Source of the DNA: Synechocystis sp. LKSZ1
Lineage (GTDB): Bacteria > Cyanobacteriota > Cyanobacteriia > Cyanobacteriales > Microcystaceae
NCBI RefSeq assembly: GCF_040436315.1
Contig: NZ_AP031572.1
Location: 992,001-1,056,000 of the forward strand
Direction: 5' to 3'
DNA: 64,000 nt
In this document: positions 53,839-63,400 of the stretch, piece by piece
Position numbering within the stretch: the stretch's first letter is position 1
How the letters are laid out: each line of letters opens with the position of its first letter
Translations under genes and position numbers: made by a program
Notes under the pieces: model-generated
Database searches by the model: none
Seen by the model: the letters and a program-made list of their open reading frames with translations, nothing else
Told to the model about the DNA's origin: nothing

Positions 53839-54326
53839 GCCAATTCCGGTAGGGCCGATTCCTCTAGGGGATTGACCGCTGAGGGCAAGATTTCCAGAAT
53901 TTCGTCCACTTCCGGGGAGGTCGTCAACAGCATCGTCGTGGTGGGATTTTCTCGAAAACCAATGCGTTCGTAGAATTTTTGCTGGTGGGTGGTCATCAAA
54001 TAAACCCGCTCAACGCGATTCAGGTGGGGATGGGCCAATACGGTTTGCACTAGCTTACGGCCGAGGCCGGCCCCTTGGTAGCGAGGATGAATCAACACAT
54101 CCCAGAGCGTCGCCCGATAAACCCCATCGGAAATTGCCCGGGCAAAGCCAATCAAATGGGCCTGATCCCACACCGTAGCTACGGGGTCACTATGGCGAAT
54201 AGCCAGGGCCAGGTCTTCTAGGCTACGGTCTTGGCCCCAAAAGGCAGTGATCTTAAATAGGTTTTGGAGTTGGTGGAGGTCAACTCGTTCTTTATCGAGG
54301 GAAAATTGAATGTGACGACAATCCAT
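53835..54326 (-). CDS. GNAT family N-acetyltransferase
   Basis: 163 residues. The GNAT acetyl-CoA loop is LIHPRYQGAGLGRKLVQTVL (R/Q-x-x-G-x-G/A), followed by the YLMTTHQQKFYERIGF pattern of motif B. The N-terminus VDLHQLQNLFKITAFWGQD resembles the plant/cyanobacterial nuclear shuttle interactor-like acetyltransferases. Substrate not known. Confidence 0.87.
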   Translation of the reverse strand: MDCRHIQFSLDKERVDLHQLQNLFKITAFWGQDRSLEDLALAIRHSDPVATVWDQAHLIGFARAISDGVYRATLWDVLIHPRYQGAGLGRKLVQTVLAHPHLNRVERVYLMTTHQQKFYERIGFRENPTTTMLLTTSPEVDEILEILPSAVNPLEESALPELA

Positions 54327-54453
54327 CAGCTTGGAGCAACAAAGGAATGAACCGAGGACAGGTAAAGGGCGTGGTTGAAGTTTGATTGTAAATAATTTTG
54401 CCCCACCCTAACCGAAGTCCAGGGCCCAAAATTGTAACGAAGATTACACTGAT

Positions 54454-54927
54454 TTAACGGGGTGGCAAAGAGGAAATTTCTTCGCGAGCGGTTGCATAGG
54501 TCCCCACCTCCGACTCGCCCGATTTGGAGGGTTTAGGGCGCCAGACCCAGAGAAAGTTAGTCACCATGCTCAAACCAACGGAAACAACGGTAGCAATAAT
54601 CGCTGCCACCATGTGATGAACTCCTAACTTGCTGCCCAGGGCGATCAGGATAAAGTTCCAAACAAAAAAGCTAGAGAAGTTTGCGACATGATATTCCCAA
54701 CAGCGTTTCCAGGTCGGATAAGGATTACCAAAGACCCAGTAATCATTGGCAACGTAGCGGGTGATGGTACAAACTTCTGCCGATAAAACCGAGGCCCAAC
54801 TCAAGGACATTCCCAGAGACTGTTTAAACCAATCTAGCAAGACAATATTAAGCACCATGAACACAATGCCCACAATCCACCAGCGGACGATAGTGTTGTT
54901 CATCAAGGCCTGGGGCGATAGTTTCAT
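54454..54927 (-). CDS. GtrA-like membrane protein
   Basis: 157 residues from the ATG at 54927. Four membrane helices of the GtrA type: IVRWWIVGIVFMVLNIVLLD, a second with ITRYVANDYWVFG, then FSSFFVWNFILIALG, and MVAAIIATVVSVGLSMVTNF. GtrA proteins carry lipid-linked sugars across the membrane or support cell-wall glycosylation. No glycosyltransferase is directly beside it. Confidence 0.85.
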   Translation of the reverse strand: MKLSPQALMNNTIVRWWIVGIVFMVLNIVLLDWFKQSLGMSLSWASVLSAEVCTITRYVANDYWVFGNPYPTWKRCWEYHVANFSSFFVWNFILIALGSKLGVHHMVAAIIATVVSVGLSMVTNFLWVWRPKPSKSGESEVGTYATAREEISSLPPR

Positions 54928-55025
54928 GGGACTTATCCTAGGGGGGCGTACAATTGACGGGTAACCTGAGCAATTAGACTGGCCTTCCACCGGAACGACG
55001 ACAAGCCAGCGAAAATTATTTAACC

Positions 55026-55637
55026 ATGACGGCAGTATCTACCATAACCTATCCCGTTGTCGAAACCTTTCATTCCCTCCAGGGAGAAGGCCGCTGGGCC
55101 GGATCCAATGCCTTTTTCATTCGCCTGGGAGGGTGTGATGTTCATTGCCCGTGGTGTGACCAAAAGGAAACCTGGCGGGCTGACCGCTATCCCCAGGTTG
55201 ATGCTTCCGACCTAAACCGCTTGGCTGTAGAGCATCAACCGGCCATGGTGGTGATCACTGGAGGAGAACCCCTTCTTCATAATCTTCAACCGTTAACGAC
55301 GGCCTTGAGAGAAACAAAGCTCCGACTCCATCTCGAAACCTCCGGGGCCTATCCTCTCACCGGCGAGTTTGACTGGATTACCCTCTCTCCAAAACCCTAC
55401 AAGCCGCCCCATCCCAGCCTTTATCACCAGGCCCAAGAACTCAAGGTAGTGATTACCAATGCCCAAGACCTCGCTTGGGCTGAAGCACAGGCCAAACAGG
55501 TTTCAGCAGAAACTTTGAAATATCTCCAACCAGAGTGGAACAGCCCCGAGGGCCAAACCCTAATTGTTGACTACATTTTGGCCCATCCCCAGTGGCAACT
55601 TAGCCTCCAGACTCATAAATACCTAGGCGTCCGGTGA
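55026..55637 (+). CDS. queE: 7-carboxy-7-deazaguanine synthase
   Basis: 203 residues, a radical SAM enzyme that makes 7-carboxy-7-deazaguanine, a precursor of queuosine. The iron-sulfur motif is CDVHCPWC at residues 37-44 (C-x3-C-x2-C), preceded by HSLQGEGRWAGSNAFFIRL with the usual substrate-binding residues. The SAM site is seen in VVITGGEPL and the last motif in LHLETSGAYP. Length and motifs are complete. It is upstream of the metallothionein gene. Confidence 0.94.
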   Translation: MTAVSTITYPVVETFHSLQGEGRWAGSNAFFIRLGGCDVHCPWCDQKETWRADRYPQVDASDLNRLAVEHQPAMVVITGGEPLLHNLQPLTTALRETKLRLHLETSGAYPLTGEFDWITLSPKPYKPPHPSLYHQAQELKVVITNAQDLAWAEAQAKQVSAETLKYLQPEWNSPEGQTLIVDYILAHPQWQLSLQTHKYLGVR

Positions 55638-55684
55638 ACGAGTGACCCGAGACAAGGCCAAGATTTGTGACAATTTGGCGACAC

Positions 55685-55710
55685 AATACCTGAATAGCTG
55701 TTCAGATGTT
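55685..55710 (+). promoter_or_regulatory. SmtB/ZiaR-type operator (12-2-12)
   Basis: AATACCTGAATA, GC, TGTTCAGATGTT: the two 12-base arms are inverted repeats with nine matching pairs and match the 12-2-12 form bound by SmtB/ArsR-family zinc sensors. A TAAAAT at 55716-55721 could be the -10, which would place the operator over the -35 region. A perfect 7-bp stem AAGGTTA/TAACCTT lies just downstream (55711-55727). Confidence 0.75.
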
Positions 55711-55747
55711 AAGGTTAAAATAACCTTCATTGTTTAGGAGTCACGCT

Positions 55748-55915
55748 ATGACTACCGTTACTCAAATGAAATGTGCCTGTGAGTCCTGCCTCTGCATCGT
55801 TGACTTGTCCAAGGCCGTGATGAAAGAGGGCAAACCCTACTGTAGTGAGGCCTGCGCCAATGGCCATATCAGTGGGGATGGTTGCGGCCATCATGGCTGT
55901 ACCTGTCACCACTAG
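55748..55915 (+). CDS. smtA: Bacterial metallothionein
   Basis: 55 residues from the ATG at 55748. Nine cysteines (9, 11, 14, 16, 32, 36, 46, 51, 53) and five histidines (40, 48, 49, 54, 55) form the zinc-binding cluster. The Cys spacing (KCACESCLC, then YCSEACANGH) and the GCGHHGCTCHH tail fit the SmtA family, with more His than SmtA of Synechococcus. It stores zinc and buffers cadmium. The SmtB-type operator upstream predicts induction by zinc. Confidence 0.95.
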   Translation: MTTVTQMKCACESCLCIVDLSKAVMKEGKPYCSEACANGHISGDGCGHHGCTCHH

Positions 55916-56064
55916 GGTCAGGAACATCGCTAGTGTTGATCCCGTCCGTCTATCCCAGAGATGAGCGGGGTCATTTCGTGGGCCAAGCGCCAAGGCCGTC
56001 TGCTCCCTGCGCTAAAATCTCCACGGATCGGATAAGCTAAAAGCTGATGTTTTCCTGACTCATC

Positions 56065-56616
56065 ATGTGGTTCTTTTCTCCGCTTCGGCAGACCTCGACT
56101 CCTCCGGCTTCTTCTCCGTGTCGCCAGCGTCGGCCCTGGACCTTTCTGCTCTGGGGGGCCAGTTTAGGCTGTTTGTTCGTAGGCAGTTACGGCTGGCAAC
56201 GGGCCATTGCCCAAGCGCCTGCCCCATCTAGCCCCATGACCGTCCGCTCGGATATCCAGGAGGCCAACTCCCAAACCGGCGTGGTTACCGCCAGAGGTAA
56301 CGTCCAAGTTTACTATCCTGCCCGTAAAATGCAAGCAACGGCATCCCAGGCTCAGTACTATAGTCGAGAACGCCGTCTGGTCTTGAGTGGCAATGTCTAT
56401 GTTCTCCAGGAGGGGAACAGCATGCGAGCGGAAACCATGACCTATCTGGTGGACGAGGGCCGTTTTGTGGCCAATCCCCAGGCCAATCAGCAGGTTGAAT
56501 CGATCTACCTGGTCGAGGAAACCAAAGAAAACGGTAATTCAGGCAATAATCCAAATCCTGCGGTGGTACCCGATGATGGTCTGCCGGCCCTGCCTCCCCT
56601 CAATCCGGCCCCCTAG
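56065..56616 (+). CDS. lptA: LptA/OstA-like periplasmic protein
   Basis: 183 residues. One N-terminal membrane segment after a basic start (WTFLLWGASLGCLFVGSYGW) and an OstA-type beta-jellyroll part: SDIQEANSQTGVVTARGNVQ, then MQATASQAQYYSRERRLVLS and GNSMRAETMTYLVDEGR. The tail is Asn/Pro-rich. In the Lpt pathway such proteins bridge inner and outer membrane for lipopolysaccharide. Followed by lptB and lptF on the same strand. Confidence 0.85.
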   Translation: MWFFSPLRQTSTPPASSPCRQRRPWTFLLWGASLGCLFVGSYGWQRAIAQAPAPSSPMTVRSDIQEANSQTGVVTARGNVQVYYPARKMQATASQAQYYSRERRLVLSGNVYVLQEGNSMRAETMTYLVDEGRFVANPQANQQVESIYLVEETKENGNSGNNPNPAVVPDDGLPALPPLNPAP

Positions 56617-56695
56617 CCAAGATCTCTGTTCAGACCAATTAATACCATCGCGCCTACGCCGCTTTCCTTCCCTTTTTTCCTGAGCAAAGTAAACT

Positions 56696-57424
56696 GTGAC
56701 CCTGGTTCTAGACAATATTCATAAACTCTATGGCAAGCGCTGTGTCGTCAATCGGGTCAATGTCCGGGTTGAACCAGGGGAAATTGTTGGCCTCTTAGGC
56801 CCCAACGGTGCGGGCAAAACCACGACCTTTTACATTGCGACTGGCCTCCTGAAACCGAATACGGGTCGGGTCTGGCTGAATCAACAAGATATTACTCATC
56901 TCCCCCTCAATGAGCGGGCCCATCTGGGTCTGGGCTATTTGACCCAACAGGCCAGTGTTTTTCGTCACCTCAATGTCCAGGACAACATCCTCCTGGCCCT
57001 AGAACAAACGGGGGTTTCCCCTCCCCAGCGGCGGCATCGACTGCAACAATTGCTTGCGGAATTCCGCCTTGAAAAAGTAGCCTATACCAAAGGGTCTCAG
57101 ATCTCTGGGGGGGAACGGCGACGTACGGAATTGGCCAGGGCCTTGGCAGTGGGGATGAATGGCCCCCAGTTTTTATTGCTGGACGAACCCTTTGCCGGGG
57201 TTGATCCCATTGCGGTTGCGGAAATTCAGGCGATGATTGCCCAGCTAGGAGAACGCAATATGGGTATTTTAATCACCGATCATAATGTGCGAGAAACCCT
57301 CGCTATTACCCACCGGGGCTATATTATGCGGGATGGCCAAATCTTGGCTTCGGGTAGTGCGGAGGAACTTTATAGCAATCCTCTCGTGCGTCAGTATTAT
57401 CTTGGTGAAAAGTTTCAGCTTTAA
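56696..57424 (+). CDS. lptB: LPS export ABC transporter ATP-binding protein
   Basis: 242 residues. Start codon is GTG at 56696. Walker A is GPNGAGKTTT, Q-loop GLGYLTQQASVFRHLNVQDN, signature ISGGERRRTELARALA, Walker B LLLDEPFAGVDPIAV, H-loop ITDHNVRETL, with the LptB-type IMRDGQILASG tail. It powers extraction of lipopolysaccharide from the inner membrane together with the LptF-like permease next to it. Confidence 0.95.
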   Translation: MTLVLDNIHKLYGKRCVVNRVNVRVEPGEIVGLLGPNGAGKTTTFYIATGLLKPNTGRVWLNQQDITHLPLNERAHLGLGYLTQQASVFRHLNVQDNILLALEQTGVSPPQRRHRLQQLLAEFRLEKVAYTKGSQISGGERRRTELARALAVGMNGPQFLLLDEPFAGVDPIAVAEIQAMIAQLGERNMGILITDHNVRETLAITHRGYIMRDGQILASGSAEELYSNPLVRQYYLGEKFQL

Positions 57425-57450
57425 CCCATTCCCTTCGTTGGTAGTCGTCC

Positions 57451-58620
57451 ATGGCCCCTAGCGCACAAAAAGTCTCCATTGCCCTGCCGTCTGTTTCGGT
57501 GATGGATCGCTATATCTTCCTGGAGTTACTACTACCTTTTTTGTTTGGCATGGGCCTGTTTACGTCGTTGGCCCTGTCTATTGGTACCTTGTTTGACTTG
57601 GTGCGGCGGGTAACAGAGTCGGGCCTGCCCTTGACGATTGCGGTCAAGATCTTGTTTTTAAAGATGCCTGCTTTTATCGTGTTGGCCTTTCCCATGTCAA
57701 TGCTCTTGGCCAGCTTAATGGCCTATAGCCGCCTATCGAGCGATAGTGAGGTGATCGCCCTCCGCAGTATTGGGGTCAGTATTTATCGTCTGGTGGTGCC
57801 AGCGGTGTTGTTTAGCCTGATGGTGACCGGTATTGCCTTTATTTTCAATGACCAAGTGACTCCGGCCGCCAATTACGAGGCCCTAGTAACCCTCGAAAAA
57901 GCAGTTAACCAAGACCGACCTCCGACTCAGCAGTTTAATATTATTTACCCTGAATATGGTAAGGTTCGCCTGCCTGATGGCAATGAACAAACCGTCTTAA
58001 CGCGCCTCTTTTACGCTGAGGAATTCAACGGGGAAACGATGAAGGGCCTAACTATTCTCGACCGAACCCAAAGTGGAGTCAATCAAGTTCTAACAGCTCG
58101 CTCGGCCAACTGGAATATTGCCCAAAATACCTGGGATTTCTACGATGGCACGGTGTACTTAATCGCCCCCGATGGTTCCTACCGCAATATTGTGCGCTTT
58201 CGTCATCAACAGTTGGCCCTGCCCCGGGCCCCCCTCGACCTGGCCAATCAAGACCGTAAGGATGGCGAAATGAGTATTGCCCAGGCCAAGCGCTATCTAG
58301 AGATGTTGCGTCTCAGTGGCGATGAGAAGAAAATTCGCAAGCTAGAAGTGCGTATCCAGGCCAAATATGCCTTGCCCTTTGTCTGTTTTGTCTTTGGTCT
58401 GGTGGGGGCCTCCATTGGCATTCGTCCCCAAAATACCAGCAAGGCTACTAGCTTTGGTATCTGCGTGGGCCTGATTTTTTCCTACTATCTACTGTCATTT
58501 TTATGTGAGTCCATGGGCATCTGGGGCGTGCTCAGTCCCTTTATGGCGGCCTGGCTCCCCAATTTACTGGGTCTGGGAGCCGGGGGCCTGTTATTAATTC
58601 AATCCGCCAGTCTGCGCTAA
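57451..58620 (+). CDS. lptF: LptF/LptG (YjgP/YjgQ) family permease
   Basis: 389 residues. Three helices at each end enclose a periplasmic beta-jellyroll region (about residues 130-265), the LptF/LptG form. N-terminal VMDRYIFLELLLPFLFGMGL and ILFLKMPAFIVLAFPMSMLL, C-terminal FVCFVFGLVGASIGIRPQ, LLSFLCESMGIWG. Only one gene of this class is here. Cyanobacteria often have one, which may act as homodimer. Last gene of the lptA-lptB-lptF unit. Confidence 0.9.
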   Translation: MAPSAQKVSIALPSVSVMDRYIFLELLLPFLFGMGLFTSLALSIGTLFDLVRRVTESGLPLTIAVKILFLKMPAFIVLAFPMSMLLASLMAYSRLSSDSEVIALRSIGVSIYRLVVPAVLFSLMVTGIAFIFNDQVTPAANYEALVTLEKAVNQDRPPTQQFNIIYPEYGKVRLPDGNEQTVLTRLFYAEEFNGETMKGLTILDRTQSGVNQVLTARSANWNIAQNTWDFYDGTVYLIAPDGSYRNIVRFRHQQLALPRAPLDLANQDRKDGEMSIAQAKRYLEMLRLSGDEKKIRKLEVRIQAKYALPFVCFVFGLVGASIGIRPQNTSKATSFGICVGLIFSYYLLSFLCESMGIWGVLSPFMAAWLPNLLGLGAGGLLLIQSASLR

Positions 58621-58629
58621 TCGTCGGTC

Positions 58630-60435
58630 TTAACGGCCCAGGGGCGGCCGGTAGTTGAGTTGAAAATAGATACCGTCATCCTGGAGATTATTGCCTCGAT
58701 CCGCGAGGGAAACAACAGGAATCCCGTAATCAAGGCGCAAACTCAGGCCATCAACCCCCAGGGCCTGGTTCCAGATCAGCCCTAAACCCGGGCCAAACAG
58801 CACATTGTTGCTAGGTAATTGGGTGGGATTACCAGCACTATTCCAAACGGCTCCAAAATCCAGAAATGGGGCCAGTTCAAAAATCGATTCATTACGGTCG
58901 TTACGGGCCAAGGTAATTCTATCCTCGACGGATAAACGAAAACCATTATCAGCGGAGCGAGCATTTTGGCGATAACCCCGCACCGACTGGCCCCCACCAA
59001 TGACGAAGAGGTAATCGGGCAACAAACTATCGGGGGTGAGTTGCAGATCGGCCTGGAGAATCAACAGATGGTCATTACCCAAGCGTTGAATGCGCTGGGC
59101 CTGGCCAAGCCAACTAAAGAATTGACCATCCGGTAGGGCCTCACCATTACTAGTGGCATTAAAGAGCCCCGTGCCAATATTGAACAGAGAACGTAGGTAA
59201 AAAATCCCCCCTGGGTCTCGGCGGAGGTAATCCTGGCCAAACTGGAAAACACTTGTCCGGCTACTGCCTAATAATTCCGGGCGGCCCAGGCCCAGGGTAC
59301 GACCATCCTGATAACGAAACCCCACCGACAGGGCAAATTCCTCCTCTAGGGAGCGAATCAGCGGTTGGCGAAAACTAATTTCATAGACCGGATTGGTGCC
59401 AGTAATCTCAAGCACATCAAAGGGGGCCTGGGTAACGCGCGTCCAGGAGGGAATAGCCCGTAATTGTAGGGTTCCATCCATGGGATTAAGGGGGACACGG
59501 TAAATAAAATCCGCCAGATCCAAACCGCCGGTAGTGGAAACGTAGTAGGTGCCCGAGAGTTGATCTCCCAGGCCTGTCAAGTTGTTGACTCCCAGGCCGA
59601 GCCCCAGGCGTTCAGAACCGAGACTAACAGGAGAATAGTTGTCAAAACTCAGATTGGCCTCGAACCGAGGGGCCTCCTTCACCGTCACGGTCAAGATACT
59701 CCGGCCCACTTCCCCCGCATCGCTTAAATTGCCCCCCACTTCCGCAATGGTTTCATTCTGCTCCAACAGGCGCAGTTGGGATTCAATCTGGCCAATGTTT
59801 AGGGGGGGACTGGTGCCGAGGGCCACTCGTTGGCAGAGGTAACTGAGGCGGAGTCGTTCTCTACCAGCAATACGCAGGGAGCCCAATTGGCCCTCTTGGA
59901 TGCGGAGGGTCGCTTTGCCCTCTGGGGGCAGGGCCTGGGGGGGGGCGGCCAAGGCCTGGGAAGTAATGTAGCCCAGGTTCAGGTAATGCTGAGTGATGGC
60001 TTCTGCTAGCCGACGGTAGAGACGTTGAAACTCGGCAAAACTCAGGGATTGGGTTCCTGGAGAGGGGAGCAGGGCCTGGATACTGGGCAGGGCCTGTAAA
60101 TCCTCCGGTTTAAACACCGTTCCCCCTTGCAACTGGAGAGTCAGGGGGCGATTATCCACCACTAGGGTCAGCCAGGGTAGCGGCTCAGTTGCCGTGATCG
60201 AGGAGGAGATGGGAGCCGCCGGACAAACCTCAGGGGGAGCCGCCGGAACCTCAGGGGCTGGGGTATCCAGAACCGGCGGGGCTGGCTCTGTGGGGCCAAT
60301 TTTTTCTAAGAGATGGGAATCATCTTGAGTGTCTAGGTCGGTAATCGATTGGGCCCGCAGGGAAAAGCTACTGGCACTTAACAGCAGAACGAAGGTGCTA
60401 ACGAGGGTGAGTCCCTTGACGACGGGCCTTTGCAT
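58630..60435 (-). CDS. TpsB outer-membrane transporter (ShlB/FhaC/HecB family)
   Basis: 601 residues from the ATG at 60435, with a signal peptide (GLTLVSTFVLLLSASSFSLRA). An acidic linker precedes two POTRA domains (about residues 100-250: LPWLTLVVDNRPLTLQLQGG, then GKATLRIQEGQLGSLRIAGR). The C-terminal half is a 16-strand beta barrel, carrying the VRGYRQ motif that inserts into the pore. It exports the partner TpsA protein. The large exoprotein gene immediately upstream on this strand is its likely substrate. Confidence 0.92.
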   Translation of the reverse strand: MQRPVVKGLTLVSTFVLLLSASSFSLRAQSITDLDTQDDSHLLEKIGPTEPAPPVLDTPAPEVPAAPPEVCPAAPISSSITATEPLPWLTLVVDNRPLTLQLQGGTVFKPEDLQALPSIQALLPSPGTQSLSFAEFQRLYRRLAEAITQHYLNLGYITSQALAAPPQALPPEGKATLRIQEGQLGSLRIAGRERLRLSYLCQRVALGTSPPLNIGQIESQLRLLEQNETIAEVGGNLSDAGEVGRSILTVTVKEAPRFEANLSFDNYSPVSLGSERLGLGLGVNNLTGLGDQLSGTYYVSTTGGLDLADFIYRVPLNPMDGTLQLRAIPSWTRVTQAPFDVLEITGTNPVYEISFRQPLIRSLEEEFALSVGFRYQDGRTLGLGRPELLGSSRTSVFQFGQDYLRRDPGGIFYLRSLFNIGTGLFNATSNGEALPDGQFFSWLGQAQRIQRLGNDHLLILQADLQLTPDSLLPDYLFVIGGGQSVRGYRQNARSADNGFRLSVEDRITLARNDRNESIFELAPFLDFGAVWNSAGNPTQLPSNNVLFGPGLGLIWNQALGVDGLSLRLDYGIPVVSLADRGNNLQDDGIYFQLNYRPPLGR

Positions 60436-60470
60436 TGATGTACTCCTCACAATGGGTTGACAAATGACGA

Positions 60471-63400
60471 TTACCAAGGATTACCAATCAGGGTAAAGGC
60501 ACTCCAGTAGTAAGGATGCCGCAGGTCTTTTTGGGCAAACTCCTGACGAACTGAAGCAGGTAGGGTCTGGAGAGAAACGGTTTGTCCAGATTCTAGTTTT
60601 AATTGGCCGTCCGCCACCTGCACCGTTCCTCGCAGTAAACCGAGTTGGGCCTGACGCAGAGCCTCGGCTTTAATGGGAGCTTGACGCAGACGGTCATAGA
60701 AACTAGTCATTAGGGCCAAAGTTCCCGAATCGCTGACATACCATAGACTACCAATAGCCGTCCGCACCCCCGTTTTCACCGCCAGGCCCGCAAAACCCAG
60801 TTCAGCATTAAAATCCCCAAAGGCTGTCTTACACGCTGATAGGGTCAACAAATCAATGGGTTGGTCTAGGCCCAGTTGGGCAAATTCATCCAGGCTGAGA
60901 TTGCGGTCACTAAAGACCACAAAGGAGTTGCGTTGGCTGGATTGGAACTCACCATGGGTGGCTAGGTGAACGAGGCGATAGCGTTGGCTAGCCAGGGCAT
61001 CCTTCAGGTTTTGAACGGTAAAGGATTGGTCGAGATAAATTTGCCCTGGCCAGAGATTTTTCGCGATCTCTTGAATCTCGACGGAAGCGGATGGTAAAGG
61101 GGACTGCTTGGCAAAGCTCTGGGCCCCCATCGCCAAAACAGTTGCATTGCGAATATTTTCCCGCGTCACATTGGTCAAGGAAAGACTGGGCATAAGGTTG
61201 AGGCTATATTGCTCCACCAAATATTGTTGATTGGCATTGTCGTACAGGGCCGCCAGGGGTAGGGCACGCAGGCCTCGGTCTAGGATAAAGCTCAAGTGGG
61301 CCACGCCTTGGGAACGAATGGTGTCTTTGATGGGTTCGATGAGCCATTGGTAGAGGGCGCTGGCCTGAGATCGGTAGGTAGCCAGGGGCGCGAGAGCCAC
61401 TAAATCTTGCTGGAATTGACTAATGACACGGGTTAGCTCACTGCGAGTGACATTAGGGACTTTGATCGGCGGTAGAATACCTTGGCTGGTCACTACAATC
61501 AGGGCTAAACGGTCATCAGCTCGGGGATTAAGGTTGGGAGGAATAAACTGGCCAGGGCCTTCCCCCAAATGCCAGAGGGCCTCGTTGTCCGGTGTATTGG
61601 CATAGAAGTAAACATAAACTAAAGCGGAGTTAACCCCAGTCTCGGCGCCAATGGTCTTCAGCAAGGCCTGGGGATCGACCTCAGAATAGGCTCTCAAAGA
61701 AGGATCATAGTCGGTAAAATCCTTCGTTAACTTGTTATCTAGGGCATGGTATAAATCTAGGGAGCTAAGCGCAAAATCACAGCAGGTGGGGGGCGGCGGT
61801 GGCTGAACCACTTGGCAGTTGGCATTAATCGCACATTCATTGGCCGTCAGAATAATTTCGTTGTCTTTGACTGGCCCTTCTACAGTGGGCGGCTCAGGAC
61901 GGGGATTATTATTGGGGTTATCGGTTGGCGGATTCGGTATGACCGGCGGGCGGTTATCCGGGGGGATAGGGGCATTGGTGAGGATCGCAATATTGCCTTC
62001 GATTTTGCTGGGAAAATATTGGTTAGTTGGACTCAGGTTATTGCTACTGCTCACAATTCTGCTATCGGTTCCATTCAGTTGAGCATCCCCAACGGTAAAA
62101 GGCACGGTTCCATTACCACCGTGGCGAATTGTAATGCCGCCGCCACCTTCAGGGCCGATGGTAGACAGACTCGCCTCATTATCATCTTGAGCAATAAAGC
62201 GGCCTGTTGCTCGGAAAAAGCCCTCCGTTGTGATGTCTATACTTCCGCCTTGGTTAGCCCCCTGGGCATCGATAGAGACAACGGTAATATTCCCCGGCGC
62301 TTCTAAGACGACATTACCGCCATTAGCGTTTCTTCCGCTAGTGTCAATGGTTCCTGTTGTAATTGACGTGCTGCTACCACTACGAATCAGGAGATCGCCG
62401 CCGGTTTGACCCGACGTGTTAATAGCACCAGTGGTAATACTGCCCGGTGCGTTAAGCGTTATCGGCCCTCCTGCTGTACTCAAAGCCTGGGTAGTAATCG
62501 CTCCCGTGTTTGCTGTGAGATCAAGGCCACGGGGTTCTATCCCCGAAAGCGTAACCCCTTGCATCAGGATGTTGTTTTGAGCAATTGCTGTTAAATCAAA
62601 TCGGCCACTAATGTCTCCCAAGATTTGAAGATTTGTGCCACTGCGAAGAATCGTTGGGCCACCTAAAGTCACATTGCCGTTAAAGATTTGGCCTGCTGTT
62701 GTGGTTAACGTTCCTGCGACTTGAGTAGGGCCCTGAATATCTAGGCTAGCCGCCGTCAGACCAGCATTGAATTGGGTTTGAGTAGTAGCGGTTACCGCCA
62801 GGCCCTGATTACTGCTAACCGAACTGTTAAAAATCAGATTATTGCCTTGCAAACGACGCTCCCCATTGAAAACCACGGCATCATTAAAGATCTGATTTCC
62901 TGAGGTTATAACATCTCCCTTGAGCACTGTTTTGCCTGCGGCATCGGTGGCTAAATTATCAATGGTAACTACGCGGTCAAATTCTGTGGTTCCCGAGGCA
63001 TTAACCGTTAAATTCCCAGGGCCACTCACCGTATTTTGGAAAGTGACGTTATTACCCGCCAGAGTACGATTGCCTGCCAACGTCACCGCATCACCATAGG
63101 TCTGGTTATTAGTGGTTGTGACATTCGCTTTTAGATTGGTTTGACCGGGAGCATCCGTTGTCAGATTTTGGACAGCAACTGCACCACCAAATTCTGTGGT
63201 TCCCGAAGCGTTAACCGTTAAATCCCCAGGGCCACTCACCGTATTTTGGAAAGTCACATTCTGGCCACTAAGAGTACGATTGCCTTCTAACGTAACCGCA
63301 TCGCCATAGGTCTGGTTATTAGTGGTTGTGACATTGGCTTTTAGATTAGTTTGACCAGGAGCATCCGTTGTCAGATTTTGGACAGCAACTGCACCACCAA

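Noticed and set aside
61812-62306. 164-residue plus-strand ORF inside the exoprotein gene
   Set aside because: It is a shadow frame of the repetitive exoprotein gene. The minus-strand frame continues with clear CHAT and repeat motifs.
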